Positions 42,630-51,199 of a stretch of DNA of 64,000 nucleotides are shown here, one piece after another. The stretch's first letter is position 1; the number at the start of each line of letters is the position of its first letter. A model generated the notes under the pieces. It was not told where the DNA came from and ran no database searches. It saw only the letters and a program-made list of their open reading frames with translations. A program made the position numbers and the translations under genes. The DNA is from JBCCGG01 sp039029395. Lineage in GTDB: Bacteria; Pseudomonadota; Alphaproteobacteria; Kiloniellales; JAKSDN01. Where the stretch lies: positions 1 to 64,000 of the forward strand of contig JBCCGG010000021.1 in the NCBI GenBank assembly GCA_039029395.1, in the 5' to 3' direction.

Positions 42630-43199
42630 ATGCGCATCATCGCACTGGGCACCGGGCTGCTCGCCCTCGCCCTTTTGGCGCTGACCAACGGCGCCTCGGG
42701 CCAAATGGGCCAAAAGACCTTTGCCGAGGGCATCGTCTCCGAGGACGGCGAAATCGCCCTGCCGGCCGACTTCCGCACCGACTATGTGCTGCTCGGCGCT
42801 TGGTCGGTCGCCGGCGATGCGGACACCGGCGGCGAGGTCGGCCTGCACATCGTCTATGCGCCCAAGAGCGCGATCGCCGGCTATCGGGCGACGGGCCGCT
42901 TCCCCGACGGCACGGTGCTGGTCAAGGAGCTCTTCACCGGCGCGACCGAGACGCTGACCACCGGCGAAGCGACGCGGGCCCACGAGAACGCGGGATACTT
43001 CGTCATGGTCAAGGACGCCCAAGGCCGCTTCCCAGACAACCCCTTGTGGGGCGACGGCTGGGGCTGGGCCTTCTTCGCCGCCGGCGACACGGCTGCGCCG
43101 GTCACCAAGGACTACGTCGCCGAGTGCCTGGCCTGCCACGAGCCGGCGCGCGCCAGCGACCTGGTCTACGTCGAGGCCTATCCGGTGCTGAAGGACTGA
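42630..43199 (+). CDS. Cytochrome P460 family protein
   Basis: A 189-residue secreted protein. The signal is MRIIALGTGLLALALLALTNGAS. The mature chain has LPADFRTDYVLLGAWSV, HIVYAPKSAIAGYRATGRFPDGTVLVKELF and a C-terminal heme motif ECLACHEPARASD (CxxCH). Cytochromes P460 oxidise hydroxylamine or nitric oxide in the periplasm through a Lys-cross-linked heme. The cross-link Lys cannot be assigned without alignment. AAGGA precedes the ATG. It is the third gene of the TetR-controlled operon. Confidence 0.92.
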   Translation: MRIIALGTGLLALALLALTNGASGQMGQKTFAEGIVSEDGEIALPADFRTDYVLLGAWSVAGDADTGGEVGLHIVYAPKSAIAGYRATGRFPDGTVLVKELFTGATETLTTGEATRAHENAGYFVMVKDAQGRFPDNPLWGDGWGWAFFAAGDTAAPVTKDYVAECLACHEPARASDLVYVEAYPVLKD

Positions 43200-43208
43200 A
43201 CCGGGCGC

Positions 43209-44234
43209 TCAGGCATTCTCCATGCCTTGCATGGGCGCGCTGCCGTCCCGGGGGATCCAGCTCTTGGCCTCGCCGGCGTAGTCGGCGCCCGGGTTGCCCA
43301 TCACGGTGGTGCGCAACATGAGCCGGGTGTAGCGCTCGGCATCATACCAGGTGGCGGCGTGAAGCAGGCAGCGGTTGTCGCCGATCACCAGATCGCCCGG
43401 CGCCCATTCGTGAACGTAGGTGAAAGCCGGTCCAGTGGCGTGGCGCATCAGCACATGCAGAAGTTGGGCGCCCTCGCCGTCCGGACCGGGCGCCAAACCC
43501 GCGATCGGCCCCTCGACGAAGTCCATCTGCTTGTCCTCGCAGAGGTAGAGCGCCGGTCGGCCGGTCTCCGGATGGATACGCACCAGAGGCTGGCGCTGGG
43601 GCCGCTGATGGTCGAGCAGCGGCTTCGGGGTCGCGCCGTTGCGCACGTCCTCGGCGGTGCGGCCGATCCAGCTCGGCGCGTGAATGCCTTTGAGGCCGGC
43701 GATGCGGGCCTTCTTCGCACCATCGAGCGCTTCATAGGCCGCGCTGCAGTTGGCGAAGAGAGTCTGGCCCTGATGGGGCGGCGGAAGCTTGACCGCATAG
43801 AGCAGGGTGATGTCCGGCGGCGGCCGGCGGTAGCTTTGATCGGTATGCCAGTTGGGCTGCTCGGGGAAGCGAACCGGCAAGCCGCCCGACTCCGTCTCGG
43901 CCTGGGGCGGCGGCGGGTGGTTGCAGGGCGGCCGGTTGGACAGCACCAGGATCTCCGGCACCGCCTCGTGAAAGAAGCGCGCGCCGGTTAGGGTCTCCCG
44001 ATAGTTCTCGACCTCCGGGCCGAATACGCGGGAGAGGCGCACCAGCGCCTCGGGCGATTTGTCGAGCCCGCCCAAGCCGCGCACCACCATCAGGCCGCCG
44101 GCCTCGTTCAAGCGATCGCGGATCTCCGCGCCGGCGGCGATGAAGGTTTCGACCGGCGACGGCCCCGCGATCTCGGCCAAAACGCCGAAGGAAGCCCCCT
44201 CCAGGGGGCGAAAGCTGGGGCCGTTTGCGGGCAT
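43209..44234 (-). CDS. TauD/TfdA family Fe(II)/2-oxoglutarate dioxygenase
   Basis: A 341-residue protein. The iron ligands are in NWHTDQSYRRPPPD (HxD) and LLHAATWYD (distal His), with the 2-oxoglutarate-binding Arg nearby (RYTRLMLRTTVMG). Conserved TLFANCSAAYEALD and VHEWAPGDLVIGDNRCLLHA support the family. The substrate could be taurine-like, a sulfonate, an alkyl sulfate or a phenoxy acid. It is convergent with P460, ten bases apart, and not in an evident operon. Confidence 0.9.
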   Translation of the reverse strand: MPANGPSFRPLEGASFGVLAEIAGPSPVETFIAAGAEIRDRLNEAGGLMVVRGLGGLDKSPEALVRLSRVFGPEVENYRETLTGARFFHEAVPEILVLSNRPPCNHPPPPQAETESGGLPVRFPEQPNWHTDQSYRRPPPDITLLYAVKLPPPHQGQTLFANCSAAYEALDGAKKARIAGLKGIHAPSWIGRTAEDVRNGATPKPLLDHQRPQRQPLVRIHPETGRPALYLCEDKQMDFVEGPIAGLAPGPDGEGAQLLHVLMRHATGPAFTYVHEWAPGDLVIGDNRCLLHAATWYDAERYTRLMLRTTVMGNPGADYAGEAKSWIPRDGSAPMQGMENA

Positions 44235-44327
44235 TCTGGGCGCGGTGACCGTGATCCGTAGCGAAAGGAGCGTCCTCGCAGACTATTCTAGGCACCCCAC
44301 CTGCAGCGCCGCAAGCAGCCGCCGGCG

Positions 44328-44522
44328 CTACGCCGTCTTGATCAGCGCCTTGGCTTGGGCGATCTCGTCCTTGCTCCAGGCGCTGGGGTCCTCCTGGTGG
44401 GCGATCTGGGCGTGTAGCGCCATCAGCTGCCACAGCTCGTCCTTGGTCTCGGCGACGAATTGGCCCGGGCAGGCCTCCATTCCGGGGTAGTCCTTGCAGG
44501 CGTAGGTATAGGTCGTGGTCAT
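44328..44522 (-). CDS. DUF1059 small protein
   Basis: A 64-residue protein with the Cys-rich pattern YACKDYPGMEACPGQFVAET, then a helical part (KDELWQLMALHAQIAHQED) containing the H-x3-H typical of DUF1059. The function is unknown; a metal-binding role is likely from the Cys and His. It is divergent from the LuxR-TolB gene. Confidence 0.75.
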   Translation of the reverse strand: MTTTYTYACKDYPGMEACPGQFVAETKDELWQLMALHAQIAHQEDPSAWSKDEIAQAKALIKTA

Positions 44523-44660
44523 TGGAGTCCCTCTGGATTCTGTCTCTTGGGACCGTTAGCCTGCAAGGCTTTAGGTTTTCATTCCATAGTGCAAATGCAT
44601 CAATTTGCCCCGTGAACATGCCCTATGGCCTGAAAGCCGCGGCAGCAACGGGACCCGCAC

Positions 44661-46100
44661 ATGGCCTTATCCAACCGGGAAACCACGATCGCCGAGCGCT
44701 ATGCGACCGGGCAGACCCATAAGGAGATCGCGGCGGCGCTTCACATCGCCCCGGCCACGGTGCGTAACCATCTGGCCGCGATCTACCGAAAGCTCGAGGT
44801 CGCCAACAAGCCGGAGCTGATCCGCGCCCTCTCCACCCGCGCGCCGTCGGCTCCAATCCTTCGAAACCTGGCGGAGGGTGGGCCGCCCCATCGCGAAGGC
44901 GCCTCCATCGCCGTGATGCCCTTCGCCAACATCGGCGACGCGGCGGGCGAGGTCTTCTGTCAAGGCGTGGTCGCCGACATCCAGCACGAGCTGACCCGCT
45001 GTCCCGATCTGCTGGTCGCCGGCCGCGGCTCCTGCCTGGCGCTAGGCGCCCAAGCGGTCGAAGCAGGCCAAGTGGCGCGGCGCCTGGGCGTTCAGTACCT
45101 GTTGGAGGGCAGCCTGCGCAGCGAGCACGACCGGGTCCGGCTGACCGCCGAGCTGGTCGACGGCGCAAGCGGCATGGTGATCTGGTCCGAGCGCTTCGAC
45201 GGTCGGCTCGGCGACATCCTGGCGATCGAGGCTGAGGTGGCCCAGGCGATCACGGCCAATCTGGCTCTGCAGATCGACCAGGCCCAGTTCGAGCGGCGCT
45301 GCTCGCTCACCGTCGACCAGCTGACGGCCTACGATTGGCGTCTGCGCGGCAACCGCCATCTGGAGCTGGGCGGTCGGGATAACCTGAACCGCGCCAAGGA
45401 TTGCTTTACCCGCGCTCTGGCGCTCGAGCCCGGCTCGTCGCCGGCCCTTGCCGGCCTTTCCATGAGCTTTGGCTACGCCTGCGACCTGCTCATGACCGAG
45501 GCCTACGATGAGACCCTCGCTCGCCACCTTGAACTCGCCGAGCAGGCTGTTGCGGCGGACGAGAGCGACAGCCGGGGCCACTATGCGATCAGTTGCGCGC
45601 TCATGCTGAGCGGCCGCTTCGAGCAGGCCGACCGCCACGCCCAGCGAGGCCTCGAGCTCAATCCCAGCGAATATCACAACCTCTGCAACCGGGGCTACAG
45701 CCTGATGGCTTTGGGGCGGATCGAGGAGAGCTTGGGCTGCTTCGATCAGTCCCTGCGGCGCAACCCGCTGGCTCCCAACAGCTGCCTGATGGCGCTCGGG
45801 TTGATCGAGTATCTCGAGGCGAACTACGGTCCTGCCGCTACGGCCCTGTCGCGCATGACCGCCGCCTATCCCCAAAAGGCGAGCACGCGCGCGGCCGCCT
45901 GCGCGCAAGCGGGCGAGCGCGACCTAGCGCGCCAGGCCGCGCGCGAGTTCGAGGTCCTGAGCGCCCAGGTACCGCTCTGTCCGAACGCAGGCGCAAACGG
46001 CGCGTGGCGCGGCTTCTGGCGCCAGGCTTATCCTTATCTGAAGGAAGAGCCCTTCGAGCGGGTGCTGGAGGGTCTCGCCAAGGCCGACTTGCCGGTATAG
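44661..46100 (+). CDS. LuxR-type HTH / TolB-like / TPR regulatory protein
   Basis: A 479-residue protein. An N-terminal LuxR HTH (SNRETTIAERYATGQTHKEI, APATVRNHLAAIYRKLEVAN) is followed by a TolB-like domain (SIAVMPFANIGDAAGEVFCQ, ARRLGVQYLLEGSLRSEHD, MVIWSERFDGRLGDILAIEA). TPR-like repeats fill residues about 245-450 (AKDCFTRALALEPGSSPALA, GRIEESLGCFDQSLRRNPLA). No cyclase, receiver or kinase domain is present. This layout is related to adenylate-cyclase-associated TolB-TPR proteins, with the cyclase replaced by an HTH. It is probably a transcription factor with protein-interaction repeats. The signal is unknown. Confidence 0.84.
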   Translation: MALSNRETTIAERYATGQTHKEIAAALHIAPATVRNHLAAIYRKLEVANKPELIRALSTRAPSAPILRNLAEGGPPHREGASIAVMPFANIGDAAGEVFCQGVVADIQHELTRCPDLLVAGRGSCLALGAQAVEAGQVARRLGVQYLLEGSLRSEHDRVRLTAELVDGASGMVIWSERFDGRLGDILAIEAEVAQAITANLALQIDQAQFERRCSLTVDQLTAYDWRLRGNRHLELGGRDNLNRAKDCFTRALALEPGSSPALAGLSMSFGYACDLLMTEAYDETLARHLELAEQAVAADESDSRGHYAISCALMLSGRFEQADRHAQRGLELNPSEYHNLCNRGYSLMALGRIEESLGCFDQSLRRNPLAPNSCLMALGLIEYLEANYGPAATALSRMTAAYPQKASTRAAACAQAGERDLARQAAREFEVLSAQVPLCPNAGANGAWRGFWRQAYPYLKEEPFERVLEGLAKADLPV

Positions 46101-46101
46101 C

Positions 46102-46125
46102 GCGGGATCGGTTTAGGTATCCCGC
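46102..46125. terminator. Possible bidirectional hairpin between convergent genes
   Basis: GCGGGAT and ATCCCGC, 10 bases apart, form a perfect 7-bp stem right after the LuxR-TolB stop. The stem overlaps the last codons of the convergent TPR gene. T-runs are absent, so termination is only possible. Confidence 0.45.
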
Positions 46126-46661
46126 CCTTCCAGCTTGAGGCGCAGGCGCTCGGCCTGGGCCCGGGTGCCGGGCAGGTGCGGGTTGACGGCGAGCGCCCGC
46201 TCCATGGCGTCGAGCGCCTCACCCTCCTCGCCGAGGCGCAGGTGGATCACGGCCAGGCCGCCCAGGGCCAAGAAGTGGCGCGGCTCCAGCTCCAAGGCCA
46301 TGAGCACGGAGTCTCGGGCAGTCACGTAATCGCCGACCAGAAAGAAGGCGTGGCCCAGCTTGTTCCAGCCCTCGGCGAAGTCCGGCGCCAGCAGGGTGAC
46401 CCGTCGAAAGCGGTCGACCGCATGGTGTAGGTCGCCGCTGGCCAGGAATTGGCGCCCTTCGGACACCAGAAGGTCGATGTCGGGCCGGCCGGACTCGAGC
46501 CAGATGGCGGCGATCTCCCGGCCCAGGCGCTGGCCTTCGTCCGGGCTCGCGGTGCGGCCGAGTTCCTGGAACAGCGGCGCCAGACGCGGGTCGTCCTGTG
46601 CCGCCGCCAAGGGCAACGCCAAACCGAGAATCACGCTTAGAGCGATGAGCGCGCGGGTCAT
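46113..46661 (-). CDS. Secreted TPR protein, 182 aa
   Basis: The first 21 residues form a signal peptide (MTRALIALSVILGLALPLAAA). The mature part has three TPR-like units (LASGDLHHAVDRFRRVTLLAPD, VGDYVTARDSVLMALELEPR, LRLGEEGEALDAMERALAVNP). It probably acts in protein contacts in the periplasm. No partner is indicated. It is convergent with the LuxR-TolB gene. Confidence 0.85.
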   Translation of the reverse strand: MTRALIALSVILGLALPLAAAQDDPRLAPLFQELGRTASPDEGQRLGREIAAIWLESGRPDIDLLVSEGRQFLASGDLHHAVDRFRRVTLLAPDFAEGWNKLGHAFFLVGDYVTARDSVLMALELEPRHFLALGGLAVIHLRLGEEGEALDAMERALAVNPHLPGTRAQAERLRLKLEGRDT

Positions 46662-46697
46662 CGTTCAAGACTAGCGCCGATCGCTGGGCGCGTGACT

Positions 46698-48290
46698 TCA
46701 AAAGGCCGCGACCAGGCCGTCGCAGCGCGGGTCGTTGGCGCCTTCCATCAGGCCGTCCGGGTGCAGCACGATGGCCCCGGCGTGGCCCATCACCTCGTCG
46801 AAGGGCTCGACCAGGGTGACTTGGTGGCCGGCCGCCCGGAGAGACTCGACCAGCTCCACCGGAACGCGGTCTTCGAGCCTCAGATCGTGGCGCGGGTCGC
46901 CCCAGGTGCGCGCCAAGACCCAGCGCGGCGCGGTAACCGCCGCCTGCAGCTCCTGGCCGAACAGAACATGCCGGGTGAAGACCGCGGCCTGGGTCTGGGG
47001 CTGGCCTTCGCCGCCCATGGCGCCATAGACCATGACCCGGCCGTCGTCGAGCAGGGCCATCGCCGGGTTGTTGGTGTGGAACGGCAGACGGCCGGGCTGC
47101 AGGTGGTTCTGTTGCTCGGGCGAGAGGGAAAAGCTGGAGCCACGGTTCTGCCATTGGATGCCGGTCTCTTCCAGGCAGAGGGCAGAGCCGAACTCCCAAT
47201 AGATCGAGTGGATGAAGCTGACCGCCCGTCCCTCGCCGTCGACCGCGCCGAGCCACACGGTGTCGCCGGGCAGCGCCGGGTCGGGCCAGGGCGCCGCCTT
47301 GGAGCGGTCGATCTCGGCGGCCAGCTGGGCCAGGCTGTCGGGATCCAAAAGGGCCTGGGGATCCACCGTCATGTGGGCCGGGTCGGTGACGTGGCGCCGA
47401 CGCTGGAGGATCGCCTTCTTGGTCGCCTCGACCAGGCCGTGGATGTGGTCGAAGCCGTCGGCCGCGGTGCAGCCGAGCCGGTCGAAGATCCCGAGCGTTA
47501 AAAGCGCCGCCAGGCCCTGGGTCGGCGGCGGATGGTTGAAGACCCGCCCGCAGGAGAGCCGCGCCTCGAGCGGTGCTGGCCGGCGCGCCTGGTGGGCCGC
47601 GAAGTCGGCCTCGGCAAGCGGCGAGCCCACCCGGGAAAGCTCGGCCGCGATACGCTTGGCGAGAGCGCCCCGGTAGAAGTCGTCCAAGCCCCGTTCGGCC
47701 AGGGCCTGAAAGCTCTCGGCCAGGGCCGGCTGCTTGAAAAGGGCGCCGACCTGAGGCACTGCGCCGTCATCTAGGAAGATGGCGGCCCAGCCGGGCACGG
47801 ATTCCAGCTCGGCCTTGTCGGCGGCGACGTTGAGCGCCTGGCTCTGGGTCACCGGATAGCCGTCCCGGGCATAAGTCACGGCGTCCTCGAGCAGGCGGGC
47901 GAGCGGCAGGCGGCCGCCCCACTGGGCGCTGACCTCCAACGCCGCCTGCCAGGAGGAGACCGTGCCGGCCACGGTATTGGCCGCCAGCGGTCCACGGCTC
48001 GGGATGGTCTCGTGCCCGGCCGCCCGGTATAGCTCCGGCGTGGCTTGCCCGGCGGCGGCGCCGACCCCGGCGATCGCCAGGGGAGCCGCCTCGCCGGGCG
48101 TGTGGATCAGCCAGAAGCCGTCGCCGCCCAGGCCGTTCATGTGGGGGTAGACCACCGAGATGGTGGCCGCCACCGCGACCATCGCCTCGATTGCGTTGCC
48201 GCCTTCGCGCAGCACCGCCAGGCCGCTTTCCGCCGCCAGGTGGTGGGACGCGGTGACCATGCCCCGGCGGGCCCGCTTGGTTTGCAGCAT
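46698..48290 (-). CDS. Gamma-glutamyltransferase family protein, HpxW-like
   Basis: A 530-residue Ntn hydrolase precursor without a signal peptide. The ATG at 48290 follows GGAG. The N-terminal RRGMVTASHHLAAESGLAVLREGGNAI is the GGT pattern. The likely nucleophile Thr near residue 343 is in GDTVWLGAVDGEG, resembling the oxamate amidohydrolase HpxW rather than the TTH motif of classical GGT. Later MVYGAMGGEGQPQTQ is conserved. It probably self-cleaves before this Thr. It follows the ABC permease gene by 20 bases on the same strand. Confidence 0.85.
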   Translation of the reverse strand: MLQTKRARRGMVTASHHLAAESGLAVLREGGNAIEAMVAVAATISVVYPHMNGLGGDGFWLIHTPGEAAPLAIAGVGAAAGQATPELYRAAGHETIPSRGPLAANTVAGTVSSWQAALEVSAQWGGRLPLARLLEDAVTYARDGYPVTQSQALNVAADKAELESVPGWAAIFLDDGAVPQVGALFKQPALAESFQALAERGLDDFYRGALAKRIAAELSRVGSPLAEADFAAHQARRPAPLEARLSCGRVFNHPPPTQGLAALLTLGIFDRLGCTAADGFDHIHGLVEATKKAILQRRRHVTDPAHMTVDPQALLDPDSLAQLAAEIDRSKAAPWPDPALPGDTVWLGAVDGEGRAVSFIHSIYWEFGSALCLEETGIQWQNRGSSFSLSPEQQNHLQPGRLPFHTNNPAMALLDDGRVMVYGAMGGEGQPQTQAAVFTRHVLFGQELQAAVTAPRWVLARTWGDPRHDLRLEDRVPVELVESLRAAGHQVTLVEPFDEVMGHAGAIVLHPDGLMEGANDPRCDGLVAAF

Positions 48291-48309
48291 TTGGCGGCTC
48301 TCCTCGGTT

Positions 48310-49113
48310 CTACTGTTTGGCCGGCGCCAGGCGGTCCAGGCGCAAACGGTGGCGATGATCGCTGAGGCGCAGGCAGCCGCCCAGCACCGCGGCGGTCGCC
48401 CCCAGGCCGGTGCCACCGGCGATCAGGAACATTATCAAGATCTGATACTTGACTGCCTCCTGGGGCTCAGCGCCGGCCAGGATCTGGCCGGTCATCATGC
48501 CCGGCAGGGCGACCAGGCCAGTCGCCGCCATGGCGTTGACGATCGGCATGAGGGCGCCGCGCAAGGCGGCCCGGGCAACCGGCAGCATGGCCTCGTGGCG
48601 GGTCGCGCCGAGCGCCAAGCGCGCCTCGACCGCGGCGCGCTCCCGGATCAGCCCGGTGGTCAACATGTGCAGGCCCAACGCGATGCCGGTCATGCCGTTG
48701 CCGAGCACCATGCCGAGCATAGGCAGGGCGTAGCGTGGATTGTACCAAGGCTCGGGGCTGACCGCGGTGGTCAGCGCGAAGACCGTGACCAAGCCCGAGG
48801 CGATCAGCATGCAGCCGGTGCCCAACCCATAAGCCCAGAAGCCGGTCAGCCGCCGCTCCTGGCGGGCCATGATCTCGCGGCCGGCGAAAAGCACCATGGC
48901 GAGCGCCGCCAGGCCGGTCCACCAAGGCGAGACCAACTCGAACAGTGTGGTCAGCACCAGGCCGACGAGGGTCAGCTGCACGACCATGCGCAAGGCCGCA
49001 ATCAGGAGCGCGCGCTCGAGCCGGAGCTGGAGAGCGAGCGACAGCACACCGTTGATGATCAGCAGACAGGCCGCGATCGCCAGATCCGACGCCGTGAGTG
49101 GAATGGCGCTCAC
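48310..49113 (-). CDS. FetB-like ABC transporter permease
   Basis: A 267-residue permease from a GTG that overlaps the ATPase stop (GTGA). About six helices are visible. Motifs include ALRMVVQLTLVGLVL, LPMLGMVLGNGMTGIALGLH and ALGATRHEAML (the coupling-helix region), then MMTGQILAGAEPQEAVKYQI. These match the YbbM/FetB family, in which FetAB exports iron in E. coli. It is paired with the ATPase gene upstream. Confidence 0.88.
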   Translation of the reverse strand: MSAIPLTASDLAIAACLLIINGVLSLALQLRLERALLIAALRMVVQLTLVGLVLTTLFELVSPWWTGLAALAMVLFAGREIMARQERRLTGFWAYGLGTGCMLIASGLVTVFALTTAVSPEPWYNPRYALPMLGMVLGNGMTGIALGLHMLTTGLIRERAAVEARLALGATRHEAMLPVARAALRGALMPIVNAMAATGLVALPGMMTGQILAGAEPQEAVKYQILIMFLIAGGTGLGATAAVLGGCLRLSDHRHRLRLDRLAPAKQ

Positions 49114-49718
49114 AGAGCCTGCTCGCAGACCCGGCCGTCGGCCACCACCAGGGCTCGCTTGGCGACCCGCGCCGCTTGGGCCCCGTCGTGGGTGACCCAC
49201 AGCACGCCCCTGCTGTCCAGAAGCTGCCCGGCGATTAGGTCTTCCACCGCTTGGGCCGCCTCGGGATCGAGCCCGGAGGTCGGCTCGTCGAGCAGCAGAA
49301 CCTTGGGCGCTTGCACCAAGGCGCGAATCAATGCCAGGCGCTGGCGCTCGCCGGTCGAAAGGCGCGCGACCGTCCAGTCTCCGCAATCGGCGGAAAGGCC
49401 CAACGCGGCGACCAGGGCGGCGGCGGCCGGCCAATCGTCGAAGTGGTCGGCGACCCGCTCTGCCCACCAGCCCGGCTCGGCCGCCAGATAGCTCACTTGT
49501 CGGCGCCATTGGGGGCCGCTCATGGCCTCGCGCGATCGACCCTCCAGGGCCACCTCGCCGTCGTTCGGGTCGAGATCGGCGACCGCGCGCAGCAGCAGGC
49601 TCTTGCCGGCGCCCGAAGCGCCGCGCACGGCCAGGCATTCGCCTGGCATCAATTCAAAGGACAGCGGCCCCAATCCAGGGCGGACCAGATTTCGCACCTC
49701 AAGCATCGCCGGCAGCAT
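49110..49718 (-). CDS. FetA-like ABC transporter ATP-binding protein
   Basis: A 202-residue ATPase. Walker A is VRGASGAGKSLLLRAVADLD, the signature is RLSTGERQRLALIRALVQA and Walker B is KVLLLDEPTSGLDPEAAQ. The H-loop is in WVTHDGAQA. It drives the FetB-like permease. A start at 49718 (MLPAMLEVRN) or 49706 is possible; earlier codons at 49742 lack support. The pair likely exports or reimports iron-related cargo. Confidence 0.9.
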   Translation of the reverse strand: MLPAMLEVRNLVRPGLGPLSFELMPGECLAVRGASGAGKSLLLRAVADLDPNDGEVALEGRSREAMSGPQWRRQVSYLAAEPGWWAERVADHFDDWPAAAALVAALGLSADCGDWTVARLSTGERQRLALIRALVQAPKVLLLDEPTSGLDPEAAQAVEDLIAGQLLDSRGVLWVTHDGAQAARVAKRALVVADGRVCEQAL

Positions 49719-49783
49719 GCCCCGGACGGCAGTTGCCGTCACCCCTCGAGCGCGCTGATCGACAAGGTCCGCCGAAGCGCGGA

Positions 49784-50281
49784 TTAGAGGATATCCAGGC
49801 CCTCTGCCATCGGACCCTTGTGGCCGATGCGCACGTGCACCCGGACCCTCTGATTGGACTGCAGCTCGACCAGTCCGGCCCGCTCCAGGGTCTTGGCGGA
49901 TATGAATACGTCGCGGCTGCCGTCATCGGGCACGACGAAGCCGTAGCCCTTGCCGGAATTGTAGAACTTGACGACGCCTTCAATGCTCATGGTGTCCGCG
50001 GTGCTCGGCTGAGCCGGCGCCTCGGGCATCTCCTCGACCCGGACAATGGCGGCAACCTGGGGTCCCCGCCGCCCCTCGGCAATGTCGCAGACGATCGTGG
50101 TCCCTTCCGGCAGTGTCTGAAAGCCTCCATCCTGAAGCACCGAGACGTGCATGAAGGCATCTGCCATGCCGTCGCCGAGCTGCACAAAACCGAAGCCCTT
50201 GACCGGGTTAAACCACTTGACCACACCGGTGACGCTCTCTTGGGTCACGACCGGGCGGTCGGACTCGCGACCTCTCATCAT
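49784..50281 (-). CDS. Cold-shock protein with two CSD domains
   Basis: A 165-residue protein with two OB-fold cold-shock domains. The first has VTGVVKWFNPVKGFGFVQ and DAFMHVSVLQ; the second has IEGVVKFYNSGKGYGFVVPD and DVFISAKTLERA. Both carry RNP1-like and RNP2-like motifs. The duplicated form is typical of alphaproteobacteria. The protein probably binds RNA or single-stranded DNA. Tandem ATGs at 50281/50278 follow GGAG. Confidence 0.93.
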   Translation of the reverse strand: MMRGRESDRPVVTQESVTGVVKWFNPVKGFGFVQLGDGMADAFMHVSVLQDGGFQTLPEGTTIVCDIAEGRRGPQVAAIVRVEEMPEAPAQPSTADTMSIEGVVKFYNSGKGYGFVVPDDGSRDVFISAKTLERAGLVELQSNQRVRVHVRIGHKGPMAEGLDIL

Positions 50282-50557
50282 TTGATTCAAACTCCAGACA
50301 ACCCACACCCACCCCTTGGCATGCCCTTCAATGCCACGAGGATCCCAGCAATCTGTCGAAACCATCCCTCCGGCTCATCACCCAGGAGTTTCCAAAAGAA
50401 GGGCAACAGAGCACCTAATATTCGCACGACTCCGGGGCCCTGTACATAGGCTTATGGAGGCCATCTGCGGCGCCGCGCGACCCGCACGTTGCCCATTCCC
50501 TTGTCGTTATTCGCATATGCGAGACCGATTTCGGGACATATCGTCGCAGAAAATCAA
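50282..50557. other. Intergenic region between divergent genes, upstream of cold-shock gene
   Basis: No ORF here is supported. The region would carry the cold-shock gene promoter and leader, but I found no clear promoter on the minus strand. CGCATATGCGA at 50511-50521 is a short palindrome. Confidence 0.4.
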
Positions 50558-50586
50558 TTGCTTGATCTTAATTCTCCGCGTATAAT
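50558..50586 (+). promoter_or_regulatory. Predicted promoter of the MaoC hydratase gene
   Basis: TTGCTT (50558-50563) and a perfect TATAAT (50581-50586) are separated by 17 bases. Transcription would start near 50593, about 64 bases before the ATG. The surrounding DNA is AT-rich compared with the region. Confidence 0.68.
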
Positions 50587-50656
50587 TACTGCAGCGCAAC
50601 ATAGAGCAAGCGAATCCTTCGGGGGCGCGATGTGCGGGAACAAAGGGACTGAAAAG

Positions 50657-51088
50657 ATGGCTAACCCACAAGGCTACTATATCGAGGACCTTTCGGTCGG
50701 CATGACCGAAGCTTTCGCCAAGACGGTGACCAGCGACGATATCGTCTGCTTTGCCGGGATCTCGGGCGACAACAACCCGATCCATCTGGACGAGGATTAC
50801 GCCGCGGCCACGCCCTTCAAGCAGCGCATCGCCCACGGCATGCTGTCGGCCAGCTTCATCTCGGCGGTGCTCGGCACCCGCCTGCCGGGCCCGGGCTGCA
50901 TCTACATGAGCCAGTCGCTGAAGTTCCGCGCCCCGGTCAAGGTCGGCGACGACGTCACCGCGACTGCGACCATCAAAGACATCGACAGCGAGCGCAAGCG
51001 CATCACATTGGAGACCGTGTGCCGTGTCGGCGACACCGTGGTGATCGACGGCGAGGCGCTCATGAAGGTCAACAGCCGGCCCCAGTAG
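50657..51088 (+). CDS. MaoC-family (R)-specific enoyl-CoA hydratase-like protein
   Basis: A 143-residue hotdog-fold protein. The hydratase motif with catalytic Asp and His is in FAGISGDNNPIHLDEDYA. GMLSASFISAVLGTRLPGPG and KFRAPVKVGDDVTATATI follow. The length fits PhaJ-type (R)-hydratases, which supply (R)-3-hydroxyacyl-CoA for PHA, but no pha genes are nearby. It is preceded by a clear promoter and followed by ileS. Confidence 0.9.
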   Translation: MANPQGYYIEDLSVGMTEAFAKTVTSDDIVCFAGISGDNNPIHLDEDYAAATPFKQRIAHGMLSASFISAVLGTRLPGPGCIYMSQSLKFRAPVKVGDDVTATATIKDIDSERKRITLETVCRVGDTVVIDGEALMKVNSRPQ

Positions 51089-51199
51089 CGGCCCCTTCCA
51101 AAAGGCATTTGACGGGCAGCAGGGTTCCGGGCACAACTCGCGGGCTCCGATCCGGCGCGCCGTGAGGCGCCCGGCTCGGCCGTTCGACGCGAGAGTGTG

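Noticed and set aside
48291..48416. N-terminal extension of the gamma-glutamyltransferase relative
   Set aside because: The extension lies inside the permease gene in another frame, and the ATG at 48290 has a ribosome site and the family N-terminus.
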